From positions 62,001 through 126,000 of the forward strand of contig JAGFNK010000028.1 in the NCBI GenBank assembly GCA_025769875.1: a stretch of 64,000 bases of DNA. Reading direction: 5' to 3'. Below the pieces are notes generated by a model. The model saw only the letters and a program-made list of their open reading frames with translations. It had not been told where the DNA came from and did not search any database. A program made the position numbers and the translations under genes. How positions within the stretch are numbered: position 1 is the stretch's first letter; each line of letters begins with the position of its first letter. The DNA is from Russula earlei (taxonomy: Eukaryota > Basidiomycota > Agaricomycetes > Russulales > Russulaceae). Of this stretch, positions 1-12,278 are shown in pieces.

Positions 1-872
1 TTGGTGAGCCTCATGTTGATGGCATGAAGCCACCTTGTGTGGGTTTCAATCTTGGATTACTTGTTCACACCTCATGACCCAGATTAGCTGTGTGGCCTCT
101 AAGATTAATATTTGGAGGAGGCAAGTGGCTCCTTTCGGGTTGCGTCCATGGTGGTTCTTGTCATGGTGTGGTTCATCATTTTGGTTGGGGAGGGTGAGGC
201 ATCAACAGCCTAGTATGGTGCCTAGATGATGTTGGGCCATAGTTGTGGCGCATGTGGCCACATCTCTCTTGCTAGGGACCAGATGGTCCTCTGTTTTGGT
301 GGGTTGGTTTATGTTCTTGGGGACAAAGGACTTTTGTTTCGGGTGGTGAAAGGCAGGCTGGTGGTGGGGGGTTTGGGTCATGTGTGGTTTCCATGTGGTT
401 GTGGTGGCATAGTATTGGTAGTGACAGTTGGAGGGGAGGGAGGTGGGAGTTGGGTAGGGTGTTCACAGAGGGTGCTGGTGTTGCTTGTTCGTTGTTGGGG
501 AGCTGGGTAGTTGTATGGTATGGGTTGTGTGTTAATGTGGGAGGAGTTCTCATTGCAGATTACACTAGCATACATAGTGATTGTGTTATGTATTGGTTTG
601 GCCAGTTGGCCTGGTGGATGGTGGTTTAGTTGGTGAGGGGGTCATAGTTTTACGAAGGCTCGGACAGGTGGCTCTGGCCTTGCAGAGCTCACTGTCATCC
701 TCACTGCCTATCCCTGCCCCGGCTTTGCCGTGGGAAAATCCGGACCTGGTGGTGGTCGCGGTTCAAGGAGCCCTCGAGCCCCCCAGTTTTGGTCTTGGTT
801 GGTAAATAAAGATGTTTTTAGCGGAACTGCGGTCCGGTGTGTCCTGTGCCATTTGCCATAACCACAGAGGAT
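1..872. other. Unassigned upstream region
   Basis: No gene is recognisable here. Short open frames exist on both strands but look like chance frames in G/T-rich sequence. An AATAAA-like motif near 804 precedes the BUB3 start by about 70 bases, so part of this may be the 3' end of an element or gene lying outside the window. Confidence 0.4.
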
Positions 873-2244
873 ATGACGGGTGAGCACTACTGTTCTGCCC
901 TTTCAAAGCTTGAGAATTTGATCTTTTTGTGTCCAGACTCTCAGCAGGAATTAAACGGGCCCCCGATTGACAGCATTTCAAGCCTCCAGTTCTCACCCGC
1001 TAGCTCCAACTTCTTATTGGCTTCCGCTTGGGACTCGGTGTGTTCTCGTTCCCATAATTTCTCCTTTTCCTCTTGTTCAGTTCTCTCTAAGATTTCGTCA
1101 TATCGTTTTCCAGACAGTCAGACTGTATGACATTGCGGCTAATGAGGAAAAGACGAAGTTCGACCACCGTGCTGCCATCCTCTCAACCACCTTTTCTGAC
1201 GCGTCCCACGCGTATAGTGGAGGACTTGACGCATCCCTTAGAGAGTAGTATTTGTCCCCGAATTATGACGACCCCGTGTCGTGCTGACAGCAAGTAGGTT
1301 AGAACTCGAGTCTGAGAAGATTCATGCTCTTGGTCAACATGACGATGCAATATCAAGTGTCCGCTACTCCAATGAAGCTAGTTTGTCCTGGCTTTGGATT
1401 CTACCGCTCTATTGTTCTTACTATACCTTTTCTCTTTCAGATGCAGTCATCACCGGTTCCTGGGATCGCACAGTCCGTTTCTGGGACCCTCGTGCTGCTG
1501 TTCCCCAGCAATCCTCTCACCATCTTCCCGAACGGGTCTATTTTATGGACACTGTTGGCCATAGGCTCGTCCTCGCCCTTGCGAGCCGCCTCTTCCACAT
1601 CTTTGACGTTCGCAAGATGGACGTCCCCGAACAGACACGCGAGAGCTCTCTCAAATTCCTCACTCGTGCGCTAGCCTGCATGTCTGACGGCCAAGGCAAG
1701 CCCACCCTCTTTTGACGCGTCGTGTCGTCCCCCGTTTTGTTCAAATCGCCATCCCTTCCAGGATATGCGACAGCCTCCGTCGAGGGTCGCATCGCCGTAG
1801 AGTATTTCGACCCTTCGCCGGCCGTTCAAGAAAAAAAGTACGCGTTCAAATGCCATCGCCAGACGATCGACGACGTTGATCACGTCTGGCCGGTTAACGC
1901 TCTCGGCTTTCACCCCATCTACAACACGTTCGCGTCCGGTGGCTCGGATACCACTGTCTCTATCTGGGACCACAAGGTCAAAAAAAGGCTCCGGCAGTAC
2001 ACACGCTATAATGCACCCGTAGCCGCGCTCGCATTCTCTGCGGACGGCGCGCGGCTGGCCGTTGGAGTGAGCTACACGTGGGATGCTGGCGAAGATGGCG
2101 CACGTACAGCTGAGCGGCCTTCGCTCTTTGTTCGTGAGCTTGGAGATGAAATCAAGGTGCGCCTGCTTGGTTCATTCGCTGCTCGCGTCTGCCGATCTGA
2201 AGCCGGTTTGTTTCTTATAGCCGAAAGGATGGAGTGCTAGCTGA
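873..2244 (+). CDS. BUB3: BUB3-like spindle assembly checkpoint WD40 protein
   Basis: WD40 beta-propeller protein matching Bub3, the kinetochore adaptor that recruits Bub1/Mad3 to phosphorylated Spc105/KNL1 and also occurs with RAE1-type partners. Reconstructed exons are 873-879, 937-1037, 1114-1244, 1298-1380, 1441-1695, 1762-2156 and 2221-2244; they sum to 996 nt, 331 aa plus stop, the usual Bub3 length. Recognisable blocks in order: GPPIDSISSLQFSP, a TVRLYDI strand, LGQHDDAISSVRYS, ITGSWDRTVRFWDPR, the hallmark YATASVEGRIAVEYFD, and HPIYNTFASGGSDTTVSIWD. The start was chosen because ATG at 873 plus a 57-nt GT-AG intron restores the N-terminus MTDSQQELNGPP. The intron at 1696-1761 has a GC donor (GCAAGC). 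The last exon encodes only PKGWSAS. No break was found. Confidence 0.9.
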
Positions 2245-2997
2245 ACGCGAGGAATGACGCATCGTGAACGATGATGTGCGTCAGGCTTGTCGATGCACTG
2301 GGGTTCTTAATGAGGCAGTGGTCATATGCTCCCCTCGTAGGTTGGAGCTAGCTGGAGGACAATAAGTACTTAGGCTGTCTCTGAGATTGGCATGTTATCA
2401 TTCACGTGTTGGAGATCGTGCAGGACGAGGTCCAGTTCGGCTTTAATGTGTCAGTGTCTTTGAGGTTGTTATTTGGGTAAGAAATACTCTGCCGTTACAC
2501 TGTAACAACTTTTGTTATGTTATAGTGGTGAACCACCTATGGTCATAAATGCCAAGGAGCTACCGTAGTATCCATGGGCCCAGAATGATCACCTGCACAC
2601 AGTGCCCGCTATGGCTGCCATCACGGTTTGCAATATTTGAGTTTAAGACCTGTACACCTGGACCACTTCTGTCTGCTTCATATGTCATTCAGACTGTGAT
2701 TATGATACATACCCAATAGGATAAGCCACACATGCACAAGCCTCTTGATCAATAGTTTGACTGGCCCTATCAAGTCCTGCTATCAAATACATTCCTTGAC
2801 GCAGCGAAACATTGCAGCCAGACATGATTCGCAGTTACAGGATTGCTTCTTCAATTGAATCGCATGTGACCTGTGATTCGGATCGGATCATGGGTGGAGG
2901 ATGCGCTTTTAAGTCCAAGTCCAAGTCGCTTTTAAGTCCAAGTCCAAGTCCACTTTGCGAACAGAGACGTGCCACAAACATAGCATTGTGGCCCACA
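2245..2997. other. Intergenic region between BUB3 and DHTKD1 genes
   Basis: This is the BUB3 3' flank and the DHTKD1 promoter/5' UTR. It contains no supported gene. Two short features are listed separately: a 23-bp duplication and a palindrome over the downstream start codon. Confidence 0.5.
2905..2950. repeat. Two perfect 23-bp tandem copies (AAGTCC-type)
   Basis: A 23-bp unit made of GCTTTT followed by AAGTCC repeats occurs twice head to tail (2905-2927 and 2928-2950), about 50 bases before the DHTKD1 start codon. It could be a promoter minisatellite or a duplicated regulator site; only the repetition itself is seen. Confidence 0.8.
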
Positions 2998-3006
2998 ATG
3001 CTATGT
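2978..3006. promoter_or_regulatory. 29-bp near-perfect palindrome spanning the DHTKD1 start codon
   Basis: Arms 2978-2991 (ACATAGCATTGTGG) and 2993-3006 are exact reverse complements separated by one base. The proposed start ATG (2998-3000) lies inside the right arm. As RNA this would fold into a 14-bp hairpin hiding the start codon; as DNA it is a palindromic site. Function is not known. Confidence 0.55.
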
Positions 3007-6000
3007 TCCGCTCATCGTTCGTCTGTCAGGTATCTTCGACAGAGTTTATCTGCAACCCGAACCTATCACGATGAATCCTATGGGTTTCGAAAGCCGCGCA
3101 GTTTCTTGCTCCCTGACTGTACGTTCTCTCCTCTTTTCTTTTAGCATACGCATTCCCTTCCTCGGTGCATGCCCAATACAAAGCAGCGGAACGGCTTATG
3201 AGACCCATGAAGCGAATCGCACCGTGAATACTAGTCGTCTGCTGGCTCCTCTCACCCTATCTTCTCTCTAGATTCCCTTGCACAGCTGCAAAATCGAGTC
3301 ATAAACGCGCCACTTCTTCGATATGTCGAGTCATTACGCATTCATGGGCATCGTGCTGCACGCATAGACCCGTTGGACCTCCTCCAGCGTGAGGACGTTG
3401 ACGCACTTGACCCGAGGCGGTACGGGCTTATGGACGACTCGAAGAAGTACGATATCAACGGAGTTATATGGACAAAGCCCGTCGGAGAAGCACCTGACGA
3501 ACCCGTGTATTGGACACTACGCGACATCACGAACCACCTCCGGTCGGTTTACGTTGGGCGCATCGCGTATGAGTATATGCACTCCCCGTTTAAAACAGAG
3601 CGCCTTTGGTTTTCGCACATTCTAGAATCGAGCACGCCGACCCTTCCGACCCTCTCCCAGAAGAAGCACATTCACCAGATCCTCGCGCAGAGCGAAACAT
3701 TTGATCAGTTCCTTCAGCTCAAATTCCCCAACCTGAAGCGCTACGGTCTGGAGGGTGGCGAGTCGATGATTCCTGCGTTGGACACGCTGTTTTCGCTTGC
3801 AGCTCGAGGTTTGCCGCGTTCTGTACTTCATCAGAGCTCTTTTATTCAGTGGAGTTGGACCAGCCGGTGTGCAACATGTAGTGCTTGCCATGCCTCATCG
3901 AGGTCGTTTGAACTTGCTGACTGGCTTGTTGAAAATGTCACCTGCTTCGTTATTCCATAAGATAAAGGGCGGCTACGAAATTCCGGAAGAGCTGGGAGCT
4001 GTTGGGGATGTGATCAGTCATTTGGGTGAGACCTTTTGCTTTTTTTCTCTCTACTGAGGGTTATCTATTTCTATTTCGGTCCAGTCGCGTCACCTACCTT
4101 GGACTATGAGGGCACTGATGTGAAAATATCTCTACTCCCAAATCCTTCACATCTGGAAGCTGTGGGTCCTGTCGCGCTTGGTAAGACCCGTGCGAAACAA
4201 TACGCGCTTCTCAACTCCTCGCCGGAGGATTGTATGCTCGGTGACAAGGTTATGTGCGTTCAGCTTCATGGCGATGCAAGCTTTACAGGTCAGGGGGTGG
4301 TGATGGAAACTCTCGGCCTCAGTATGTCTCCTAAATATTTTTTTCTTCTTTCATATGAACCCAATTCTCCAGGCAATCTTCCTCACTTTACCAGTGGGGG
4401 AAGTGTTCACATAGTCGTCAAGTGCGAATTACCTTTCTGCATACCTACCATTTGAATTTGACATACTTCATTGCCCAGTAACAAGTGAGCCAAATCGTTT
4501 TTCGAGAGACCTCTCTTTCTTAGATTGCTGCGAAGCATCGGTTACACAACCCCCGCCTCCAGCGCACGCTCGTCATTGTACTGCTCTGACATAGGCAAGA
4601 TGATCAATGCCCCTGTGCTCCACGTCAATGGCGACTATCCCGAAGGCAGGACTTCAGTATTTCCCATTACGCAGCCTGAGGCTCACTCCGCTTGACAGAT
4701 GTCGAACGAGCTGTTGATGTCGCATTTCAGTATCGGCATTATTTCCGTAAGGACGTAATTATTGACCTTCTTGTATATCGTCGCTGGAAAGTCGTTCCCG
4801 TCAAATGGTTCGGCAGACACTCATGTTTGCCTCCTTTTCATAGGGGCCACAATGAACTCGACGAACCCGCATTCACACAACCTCTGATGTACGAGAAAAT
4901 ACGGTCGAGGAAGTCGGTCCCTACACTCTACGAAGAACAGCTCATCGTGTGTCTCCATTTCGCCCCATGGATCTCAGTTTTGAGGATCCAGTTCCTAGTC
5001 GGACGACGTTATCACTCGTGCGGATGCTCAAGCAGTGCGAGTTGCAGCACGTGACCGCCTTGACGCCGAGCTTGTCCAATCAGAACGCCACACCCCGTGT
5101 GCCCAAATGTTACAAGGCCAATGGAGGGGCATTGTGTGGCCTGCAGACGAGATGGCGGAGCGTGATCCTTCAACCGGCATGGCGGTTGAAGTGCTCGAGA
5201 AAGTTGGGCGCGCGAGCGTCACCGTTCCTTCTGGTTTTGTGCGCCCATTTTTTTTGCTTGGGGGGTCGTATCTTGGTCCATTGATAATGTGATGAGAAAC
5301 GCAGGAGGTCCACCCGAGGCTACAGCGCCATGTAAAGAACCGATTGCAGGCAATTGAGAAGGGCGCAGGATTAGATTGGGCTACAGCGGAAGTGAGTGAC
5401 ATGCTCTCTTCACCAGTGCAACTGAAGGCAGATGGCCTCAGGCGATGGCATTTGGATCGTTGATGCTGGAGGGATGCGACGTCCGGATTTCGGGACAAGA
5501 TGTCGGACGCGGGACATTTAGTCAACGGTACAGAGCACCTGAACCTGTTGTGCTGGTGCGCTGACGCTTGTGATGTGGAGGCATGCAATGCTAGTTGACC
5601 AGAAGACAGAAACCGTTGTTGTTCCCCTGAACACGGCATTGGCCTCCAAGGGAAAGCTCGAGCTCGCAAATAGTATGTGATTTTGCATTGGCGAACATGT
5701 AATAGCGACTAAAGTCAGTATCGCAAGGCTCTCTGAGTGAGCTGGCAGTACTGGGAGTGAGTCTCGTCCGTGAGAGTGAGAGAGGGCATCTCATGATTGA
5801 GCCAGTTCGAATATGGGATGAGCTGGGAAGGGCCTAACCTTTTACCCATTTGGGAAGCGCAGGTGAGTCGCTCGATCAGGAAGTATCAAAGCCATTTATG
5901 ACGCCACTCGCAGTTCGGGGATTTCTTCAACGGTGCTCAGGCAAGCCACATCTCTCTCCTCTGCCTCGATAAGTTCACACCTATGGCTACAGGTCATCAT

Positions 6001-6892
6001 CGACACCTTCATCTCATCCGCGGAGAGTACGTAATCAGACCCTGTTGATGGAGATGGCTTTATATCTGATGGCCCATAGCCAAGTGGCTGAAACAAAGCG
6101 GGATCGTCCTTCTTCTTCCACATGGGCTTGATGGTGCCGGACCGGAGCACTCTTCTTCGCGGATAGAACGCATGTTACAAGCTGAGTTGGTTCCAATTGC
6201 GAGTATATCATCCTTTGTCTGACTCCCGGGATAGCTCACAAATGATCCCTTTGAACCTACCTACACACGCACGAACGTGAATATGCACGTCGCCTTCCCG
6301 ACGACTCCGGCCCAGTATTTCCATCTCCTCCGCCGCCAGATTAAGCGCAACTTTCGCAAACCATTGGTCGTTGCTGCACCGAAGGGCCTGCTGCGGCTTC
6401 CCGTAAGTGGCGGCGGTTGATTGATAAGGAAGGACACCCCACCAACTGATCCAGCAGGCGGCGTCTTCATTGTTGTCCGAGCTCGAGGAACCGCATACGT
6501 TCCAACCGGTGCTGCGCGACCCGCTGGTCGAGGCGCGCCTGGCCGATCGAATCATTCTTGTCTCAGGAAAGCTCTACTACGATCTCGTGAAGGAACGGGA
6601 AGTGCGTGGGCTCCGCGAGCGCGTCGCAATCATAAGACTTGAGGAGCTATGCCCATTTCCCTTTGAGGCGCTGGGCCGAGTGCTCGGTGGTGCTCGGGAC
6701 GTGCGTTGGGTGCAGGAAGAGCCACGGAACCAGGGTGGTTGGATGCATGTATCCGCCCGTGCGGCTCGGGTGCTGGAGACACCGCTTGTGTACCACGGAC
6801 GTGTCGAAGATGCAGTGCCCGCGCCTGGCGTTGGTCAACTGTACCGGGTAGAGCAGGAGGGGGTGGTGAAAGAGGCGTTCGATGAGCTTTGA
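2998..6892 (+). CDS. DHTKD1: Mitochondrial 2-oxoadipate/2-oxoglutarate dehydrogenase E1 (DHTKD1-type)
   Basis: Thiamine-diphosphate E1 subunit that decarboxylates 2-oxoadipate (lysine/tryptophan breakdown) and feeds an E2/E3 complex in the mitochondrial matrix. Twenty exons were joined: 2998-3118, 3272-3808, 3855-4025, 4085-4321, 4373-4421, 4479-4484, 4536-4645, 4699-4786, 4844-4946, 4999-5238, 5305-5391, 5442-5527, 5581-5672, 5719-5756, 5806-5862, 5914-5940, 5993-6026, 6080-6180, 6235-6402, 6458-6892. The sum is 2787 nt, 928 aa, close to the human protein (919). Seen in order: a basic Ser/Arg-rich presequence ([15 protein letters not shown]), [17 protein letters not shown]-like [68 protein letters not shown], the pyrimidine-domain stretch [38 protein letters not shown] and [11 protein letters not shown]. 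Oddities: GC donors at 4646, 5941 and 6181, a 6-nt exon, a GAG acceptor ending at 3854, and no GT/GC donor at 4787. DHTKD1 is preferred over OGDH from the N-terminal motifs and length. Confidence 0.88.
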
Positions 6893-7213
6893 GTAGAGGG
6901 GATAGGCGTGGCAGGATGTACACAGGAAAGCTGTGGGAAATGAACACGTGGGAACGGGATGAACGGAAATCCGTGTTTTTGCATAATTCGGTCGGCGTTG
7001 GTTGGAGGACGATGATGATGTTCTCCTAGTCATTCTTTTCTCTCGTGAGTTTTCCTTGGTCCTTTCTCATCATTTATAATCCTCCTCCAGCTTTCTCATC
7101 AAACACATCACCTCTTCAAACTTTGTGCGAAACCGATCTCTTTCTTCTCTCTCATCTCCTCCCTTGTCACTTTATGCGCCCCTCCATCTCCCTACACAGC
7201 CGCTGAGCCCCCA
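6893..7213. promoter_or_regulatory. CT-rich promoter/5' UTR of the next gene
   Basis: This is the DHTKD1 3' flank followed, from about 7060 to 7213, by a strongly pyrimidine-rich stretch on the + strand immediately before the ATG at 7214. CT-rich blocks upstream of start codons are typical of fungal core promoters. No TATA box was identified with confidence. Confidence 0.45.
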
Positions 7214-10200
7214 ATGGCCACCCAAACTCATCCCACACCCTCTGCCTTCTCACGCGTCCGCTTTGGTTTCGGTCCCAAACCTTCCCGCTCACGCCTCCCA
7301 CCCGAAACTCCAGAGAACGCAGAGGTTCGTGCGGACTGGTACATTCCCTACAACGGGCCCTACGAGCTGCCCCCCGCTGCTCCACGCTCGAAAAACCGCG
7401 ATAGTTGGGGTCAATTGCTCGGTTCAGTCCTCGGCAACGTTGCGATTCCCAAGTCGTCCGTGGTGGGACACCAGTGGTCAGACGTGCCTGTGGCAAGTGA
7501 AAAAATTATGTCCGCCCTTCCGGGCAGTGACGCGTTCAGTTCTCATCCTTATCGAATGAGCGCGATCACAGACCCCACCGGCATCCCTGGACCAGCCATC
7601 ATGGCTTCCCAAGGGTACGGTGCCAGTTCCAGTTCCCAACCATCCCGTGGGGGCGGCCGCCAAACGTTGATCACATCCTCGACTTCATTCGCTAATATCG
7701 ACACCACCGGTGGCGTGGGCGAGTCACCGACACCCGTGCAGCGGACGTCCCCTCTTCACAGCTCACCCCCTTCGAGTTCCTCAAACCGCCTCAGCCTCGG
7801 CAGCTTTCTCACCTTCGGCGGATCCACACGGAAATCTCGCTCAGATTCTGTGTATGTCGCGCGTCAGCCGTCTGCAAAGCACTCTCACAATGGCACCCCG
7901 ACACCTGACCCGCTGCACTCAAACCGAGCGACATCTATAGACGCTCAATCCGTCTCGTTCTCACAGTCCTTTGCGCCTCGACCAACCGACGGAACGCAGA
8001 TCGCGCCGGCGGTCCCACACTTTGATCGGCACTTCCATGCCACCAGCGCGACCCTCGAGTCCGACCCATGATTCGTTTGCCCCTTCTTTCTATAGTCGCG
8101 AAAGCCCTTTATCGACACACCCTTACGCTAATACTTTTCCATCTCGAGTCGAGGCTCCCCGTCGCGCACCAGTTGTTACGCCCTCCGCCTTGCGTACCCT
8201 TGGATAAAGGCAAAGGTGTTGACCGCTCCTATCCGTATCCGCGACCTCCTCCATTGGATACTCTAAATAATCCCGAGATACCTGCACATCTCAAACCCGC
8301 CTCGCGCACCTCATTATTCAAAACGATTTCGGCTCCGAATCTCCGCAACCTTTCTCGAGGTCTTTCGAACAGTAAACATGCTCCTTCTCGTGGAAAGTAT
8401 CGATGGCTTTCCCCAGAGACGTGGTGTGATGCGTTGCTATTTCCTCGTCCGCGCTTCCTGGCGTACGTCGATGACGATCCGCCACAGTACAGCCATCGAC
8501 AGACCCCACCTATACAACCAACCGAGTCACACGCTGCCAGTGAACGTCCCAAACCCAATCAGACCGCCATGCGTGGGTCCCGGTCCGCTGTGAACTTGCA
8601 TGCACCCAACTCCGAGTCTTCCCAGGGGCCACCTCGCGCAGAACCTATGCTGATGGCACGGAGTGGACCATTCGATGTAGATGGACTGCCTCCCTCAGAC
8701 AGACCCCGTAGCTTTGCACAGGATGACCTTGCACTCCCGTCGCCCGTCCCATCGCTGGCAAGGTCGGTGATGTTTGATCTCTCGTATCGTCCAATAACCG
8801 CTTACCAAGTAACTTCCAACCTAGGGTTCTGGAGATGGGCGCATCTTTCGAACGCGAGCGCGCAACATGGAAGGCCCACGCCGCGCGCTCAATGCAAAGC
8901 TCCAGGCTGACCCGGTCGCTCGGCCGTTCGCGATCTCAGTCTGTAGGGCGCACACGTGCGCAGTTGAAGGATACGGGAGGCGTGGAGTTTCTCGCGACCT
9001 AGAACACTTCTGGGTAACCAGCTCTATGCGCCCACCGTTCATACACGTACATCAAGCGACGGCACGCAAACACAGCAGACACGGTCTGGCACGTCTCACG
9101 CGCGTACGACATCATCTGGCGGAATTTCTCGCGCCGGGTCGAAGGGAAACGTTGCGTTGCGTGCCGCGACGGGGCTGTGCATATCCGGTGATAAAATGAG
9201 CCCACAAGATAGGCCCAGTGAGGCCTTTTCCCGGATTGACGACCGTGACAAGGTTATTCGTATCGGAGGCCGTGCGCCAAACGCCGATGTCGGACCGTCG
9301 CCTTCGCCGCCTATGACCAGCAACGCTAACGTGGGCGTCGCTCTCTCCTCTCCACCTGATTCCGCAGAAGGGAGTTCTACGGAGGGCTCCAGTCCTGTGT
9401 ACGTACCGAATCACCCTTATGCCCAGAGTGGCCATTCTGGGTCAAGACGTTCGCACACACGCTCGAGCTCTGATTATGCAGGCCCCCACCCCTCTGCAAT
9501 TTCGATCACTGCACCTGCCGTTGCCCTTGTCAGTGATATGTCCGCACGTCATCGCCTGCCGCCACATGTGGCGCTGCATCCCTATGCGTCTGCTCTCGCC
9601 TACCCAAATCCTCCTTCACAGCACCCCTCGACTATTCTCCCCGTTGTTCCCAAACAGTCTCCCAAACAGTCGTACCATGCCCCCACAGAGCATGTACTTT
9701 CTTCATTGTCGACGCCCCAGAATCCGCCGAAACCCCGACCTCAGTTGTGGGATACCCGAGAATTTGAAACTGGTCTTGCGGCCCCGCATGCATACGCATC
9801 CGGCGACAGAGTCAGCGGCGAGCCTCTGGCCTTCGCTGATGCACTATCTCTTGATCTCCAAAGACGAGGTAGCGCGGATAGCGGACTTGGAGAAAGCGAA
9901 AACCAATATGAGACGCCTGCCAGTGCCGCGCAGCCGTACTCTCCCCTCCCCCGCTTTGCATTCATAACCACGCCGGAACGTCAACGCCATGATGCCAGCG
10001 GTGATCCGAAGTTCTTGTCTATGCGTTCGGGTCACACGGCTACGTCTTCCGAAATGCTCAACCCTCCCGTCTTCACCGCGTCAGTGTTGTCCTACTCACA
10101 CCCTTCTGCGCCGGCCAGCCTAGTCGATGAGCCCCTTCCATGCTCCCGCGCCTCCTCGCCACAGCAAAGCCCACGGCCGTTCAGTACTATTGAAGATCTC

Positions 10201-11272
10201 GATCGTTACCGCAACCTCTTCTACCGCCCGAGAGGGTCAGGTTCGAGCCGGACTCCATCAGTCGAACACCGCCGGGTGTTATCACGAGACAATGGCTCGT
10301 TGACTGGTGTGGACACAGGTTCAAACAGCCATGTCTCGGGTGGGAGCGGTCTCGCTTCGCTCACACGCCAACTGAGTAACGAGTTAGAGGCGATTCAAGA
10401 CATGCACAGCCTGGAAAGGACGGGCAGCTTACAAAGCAGCCAGCCACGCATGTGGGGTTTGCGGTACGGTAGTCTTCGGGGCGGCGATGGGTTGGGAACT
10501 CGCACGGATCCGAATGCAGTGCTCTCCATAACGTCGGATTCAGAAATGACTTCACTTGATGCCACGAGACTGCCACTCAGTCTGCATCGGAGTGGTGGCC
10601 ATCAGAGCGAGGGGTCGCTTACTTTCAACATCCCCCAGGATGTCGACTCTCAGACTTCATCTGTGCTGGAAAGATCAGAGGTGGAGGACGTTCATCATGA
10701 CGGTACGCCCATCCTACCACTCATTCAATCTCGGTTGGAACCACTGATCACTGCGCTCGGATGATGATATAGAAGTTCTGCGCATGGGAACAGTCGAAGC
10801 CGTCTCTACGCCACCTGCGACGATCCCCGCGTACCGGCTCTCCTTCATGGGCGATGTCCAGGGTCACAGCCAAGAGTCCCTGTTGCGGGTCACTGCCGAC
10901 ACCAGGGCACCCTCGACACCTTCACCGATACTGGCGTCCATCGCCCACCAGGGAAGTAGGACTAGTCTTCTTCCAGCTGCACTCCCTTCAGCAACGACCG
11001 AGGCGACGCGGTCGAGCTACTTGACGGATGGGACCGGCACCTCGCGCATTTCTGGCCTCTCCGATTTTCCGGCGCCGCCCACTCAGACAGTGGTCTCATC
11101 TGACCGCGTCGAGGTCCTCAACTCATACTTTGATGATGCACACAGTCGGCCCGTTTCTCGGGCAGAGGGCCCTTCTGGAACGGTGGCCTCGCCCTCACCA
11201 CCGCCCGCTTCTGGGTCGGAGTCGGATCGGTTGTCGGAAGAGCGGCCCGCTGGCAAAGTCGACCCGCCCTAG
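7214..11272 (+). CDS. Unrecognised Ser/Pro-rich protein, multi-exon
   Basis: A long coding region in which the open frame changes several times; no catalytic domain is recognised. The N-terminus (from MATQTHPTPSAFSRV) includes a conserved-looking block RADWYIPYNGPYELPP. Near 8398-8470 lies YRWLSPETWCDALLFPRPRF, the best anchor for a homology search. After an intron (GTCGGT donor near 8762, acceptor before GTTCTGGAG near 8823) comes a charged segment SFERERATWKAHAARSMQ. A 535-residue Ser/Thr/Pro-rich open frame follows (9157-10764) and runs through an intron with GTACGC donor near 10704 and ATAG acceptor near 10773 into the last frame ending at 11272. The joins near 8060, 8200 and 9000 are uncertain: the first two could be 37-49 nt introns or indels, and at 9000 an in-frame TAG follows the peptide GGVEFLAT. 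Probably a disordered, phosphorylated fungal protein; the role is unknown. Confidence 0.7.
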
Positions 11273-12278
11273 CCATACGCGCGCCCGTTTGTTCTTCTCG
11301 TCTCTTTTTCGTTCCTTCTCTCTGTTTAATTTCACTCGTCTTCTGGATCATGTCGCCTCGTACTCATACATTATTTCCTGCTCATATTCTGTCCGTGCAT
11401 GAACTATATATATACTTATATACTTCATCCGATCGCGCGCCTCCATAGTTATAGTAGTTACTACGACACCCTGTTTTGTGCACCCAGTCAAAATGCCCCT
11501 TCTGTTCTCATGCCATAGGTACAATCAGGAAAGCAATACACATTGCGACCAACCTTTGGATGGATGTCGATACCTCAACTAGGCACCCGTGTTAACAAGG
11601 TGGCATGAATGGCCAGTCACTAGTTGGTCGATCCGCGAACAGGAACTCGATCACACATCGCAAGACCGTCTGGAGGTCGCCATAGAGTATCTTCAATGTC
11701 CGCCGGGTCAAGTGAGTGACAAGGATAAGCGTGAAGCCGGATCGTTGGGAAACATTCTCGATCGGCCAACATGAACTGTGAAGGACAGCCGTCACCGTGA
11801 ATAGCGGACTAAGTATCAAGTGGATTTTTGTACTTGCAACTCGACGATGCCAGTCAGAAATGGGCTTCCTTAGTGGGCAGACGGCCAACGGATGGTGAGG
11901 AGCAACGTTATGCCGAACAGCGCGCTCATTCGATCTCATCAATGCTATCTCCAAAGGGCGCCGTACCTAGGTTCGCCAAAAGCGCACACAAATGATGGAC
12001 CACGACAAACTCCAACTATTCGACAGGTCAAGGGAACGCAACCTGATTCCTGATGAACAGTAACGACTGACCCCAGATCAGCGTTGTCAGCGACATCCAC
12101 ATCGTTTTTGACGGTTGTCCACCCAATTGAAGTACATCGATTGATTACGGATTTTTCAAAACGACAGGTTACAGTAGTGGAAGGCTACAGAAAGCGAGAC
12201 TTGAACAACACGGAGCAAGGGGAGATACGACGAAGAGAACTAACAACCGTTGAAAAAAAAAATACTATAAATGTCTTG
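11273..12278. other. Intergenic region between convergent genes
   Basis: The 3' ends of the Ser-rich gene (+) and SMC1 (-) face each other here. An A/T-rich TATATATA tract lies near 11406-11425. Small open frames at 11589-11954 on both strands have no recognisable content. Confidence 0.5.

Noticed and set aside
3119..3271. A possible extra DHTKD1 exon in the first intron (frame with [15 protein letters not shown])
   Set aside because: It ends in TGA and does not match the E1 family; splicing it out gives the expected [17 protein letters not shown].
10700..10780. Frameshift in the Ser-rich gene before DDDIEVLRM
   Set aside because: A normal intron with GTACGC donor and ATAG acceptor explains the frame change.
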